From assembly GCA_963768025.1 (NCBI GenBank), contig CAVYGM010000031.1, forward strand, positions 1-64,000: DNA of 64,000 nt, read 5' to 3'. Below the pieces are notes generated by a model. That model did not search any database and was not told the DNA's origin. It saw only the letters and a program-made list of their open reading frames with translations. This DNA comes from CAVYGM01 sp963768025. GTDB lineage: Bacteria > Bacteroidota > Bacteroidia > Cytophagales > Spirosomataceae. The translations under genes and the position numbers were made by a program. Positions 63,162-64,000 of the stretch are shown here, in pieces. How positions within the stretch are numbered: the stretch's first letter is position 1; the number at the start of each line of letters is the position of its first letter.

Positions 63162-63557
63162 ATGCTTACCAAAATCCCATTTCTAGTAGCCTTCAACACC
63201 TTGTTGCTGATTACGTCTGGCATCCTGGTATTTCATTTTCTGGTTTTGACGGGCCTCATTCCGTACCGCATCGTGTGGGGAGGGCGGCTCCGCACCCCGG
63301 AGATGATGATGCGCTTTGAGATAATTTCGCTATTTGTCAACATCTTTTTCCTGCTGTTTCTCTATCTGAAAGAGAAACACTACCAAGCCGAGCAGCCTGC
63401 CCGCTGGATCAACGCGGTGCTTTGGGCCTTTGGAGCCTTATATGCCATCAATACCCTCGCCAACTTGACCTCACTTTCTATCACCGAAACCCTCATTTTC
63501 ACTCCCCTTACGCTCGTGCTTTCGCTATTTACCGTGCGGATCGCTCTGGAAAAATAA
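63162..63557 (+). CDS. Hypothetical four-helix membrane protein
   Basis: 131 residues from the ATG at 63162 (an upstream in-frame start adds only a poor leader). Membrane helices: FLVAFNTLLLITSGILVFHF, IISLFVNIFFLLFLYLKEK, INAVLWAFGALYAINTLANL, LIFTPLTLVLSLFTVRIALE. No charged motif that suggests transport; similar small proteins are common in Bacteroidota. The VOC gene follows 15 bp later on the same strand, so they are probably co-transcribed. Confidence 0.8.
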   Translation: MLTKIPFLVAFNTLLLITSGILVFHFLVLTGLIPYRIVWGGRLRTPEMMMRFEIISLFVNIFFLLFLYLKEKHYQAEQPARWINAVLWAFGALYAINTLANLTSLSITETLIFTPLTLVLSLFTVRIALEK

Positions 63558-63572
63558 GACTCTATTCTGACC

Positions 63573-63962
63573 ATGCTCGCTATCAAAGCCATTCATCACA
63601 TCGCCATTATTGCTTCCAATTACGAGAAATCAAAAGCTTTCTATACCGACATTCTGGGCCTCACCATCGTGCGCGAGGTTTACCGCGAACAGCGGAACTC
63701 CTATAAGCTGGACTTGGCTCTGAACGGCGAGTACCTCATCGAACTGTTCTCGTTCCCGGCTCCCCCTGCCCGTCCTTCCCGCCCGGAGGCAACCGGCCTA
63801 CGCCATCTGGCTTTTGCGGTAGAGGACCTGGACGCTACGGTAACGGAACTGAACCAGTGCGGTGTAGAAGCCGAACCTATCCGGACAGATGAATTTACCC
63901 AGCGCAGGTTCACGTTTATTGCCGACCCGGACAACCTCCCCATCGAGTTCTACGAATCATAA
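63573..63962 (+). CDS. VOC-family (glyoxalase I-like) metalloprotein
   Basis: 129 residues, the usual size of single-domain VOC proteins (GloA2/SMU1112c-like). Two beta-alpha-beta-beta-beta units: IKAIHHIAIIASNYEKSKAF and YTDILGLTIVREVY in the first, GLRHLAFAVEDLDATVTELN and FTFIADPDNLPIEFYES in the second. Metal ligands expected at His (IHHIAI), Glu (YLIELFSF), His (LRHLAF) and Glu (IEFYE) are all present. Substrate unknown; a role in methylglyoxal removal with bacillithiol is possible. Confidence 0.9.
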   Translation: MLAIKAIHHIAIIASNYEKSKAFYTDILGLTIVREVYREQRNSYKLDLALNGEYLIELFSFPAPPARPSRPEATGLRHLAFAVEDLDATVTELNQCGVEAEPIRTDEFTQRRFTFIADPDNLPIEFYES

Positions 63963-64000
63963 CCGTTCCATAAAAAAAGAACCAGTAACGGAAATCTCCG

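Noticed and set aside
1..64000. CRISPR arrays, tRNA and rRNA genes
   Set aside because: I looked for regularly spaced repeats, TpsiC-like GGTTCGAATCC arms and rRNA cores and found none; a covariance-model search would be needed to exclude diverged small RNAs.

Overview
This 64 kb window is chromosomal DNA of a Bacteroidota bacterium, most likely order Cytophagales and close to Spirosomaceae/Dyadobacter-like genera. The evidence is two SusC/SusD outer-membrane uptake pairs, a TonB-type outer-membrane protein with a carboxypeptidase-regulatory domain, bacillithiol synthesis (bshA), small Bacteroidota-only families (DUF4834, YHYH, TapB-like), LTAC/LMSC-type lipoprotein signals and weak ribosome binding sites. 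The genus is inferred; no rRNA or tRNA gene is present to fix it.

Layout. 1-3600 is an AT-rich accessory strip full of debris: the tail of a PIN-domain (VapC-like) toxin, a TTG-initiated membrane/zinc-ribbon orphan, one IS5-family insertion sequence with 15-bp inverted ends, a decayed hypothetical gene, a HigA antitoxin remnant, a decayed DUF6364-type antitoxin plus PIN toxin that still has a perfect 28-bp operator-like palindrome, and three copies of a palindromic intergenic repeat. 3603-13099 (minus strand) is a phosphorus-themed block: a YncE-propeller/phosphoesterase fusion, a PhnZ-like diiron HD oxygenase, an alkaline-phosphatase-superfamily enzyme and a SusD/SusC pair. 13367-26639 holds purK-purE, a LysM protein, an outer-membrane beta-barrel protein, an SCO-type copper chaperone, YHYH and MORN proteins, an ECF sigma/anti-sigma/Spy-like module, two DinB-fold proteins, a 2Fe-2S protein, a DUF885 lipoprotein and a TVP38-type membrane protein.

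27020-35591 is a polysaccharide-utilisation locus: SusC, SusD, a LamG lipoprotein and two tandem glucoamylase-fold (GH144-like) enzymes, possibly for beta-1,2-glucan. 35721-48232 is housekeeping and regulation: purN, a UbiA prenyltransferase, bshA, type II NADH dehydrogenase, a drug/metabolite exporter, hemA, a histidine kinase, a LuxE/PaaK-type adenylating enzyme and an NtrC-like regulator that has no DNA-binding domain. 49169-52477 is a sulfur cassette (MBL/rhodanese, TlpA thioredoxin, cysteine-desulfurase-like) behind a CRP-like box. 52705-63962 holds a choice-of-anchor-I lipoprotein behind a Pho-box-like triple repeat, an M28 peptidase, a hibernation factor, a GMC oxidoreductase with its small subunit, a tandem pair of uncharacterised paralogues, an LpxR-like lipid A deacylase and small proteins ending with a VOC protein.

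About twenty frameshifts break otherwise well-conserved genes. Most that can be located are one-base length changes in short homopolymers, mainly G/C, so I read them as sequence errors and annotate each gene over its full span, giving the break points. The remnants in 1-3600 carry true stops and several independent lesions and are called pseudogenes.

The best candidates for something undescribed are the duplicated transcription units at 59480-61324 (a novel protein pair with a near-identical leader that runs up to the start codon), the PhnZ/phosphatase/SusCD locus, and the regulator with altered sigma-54 contact loop.
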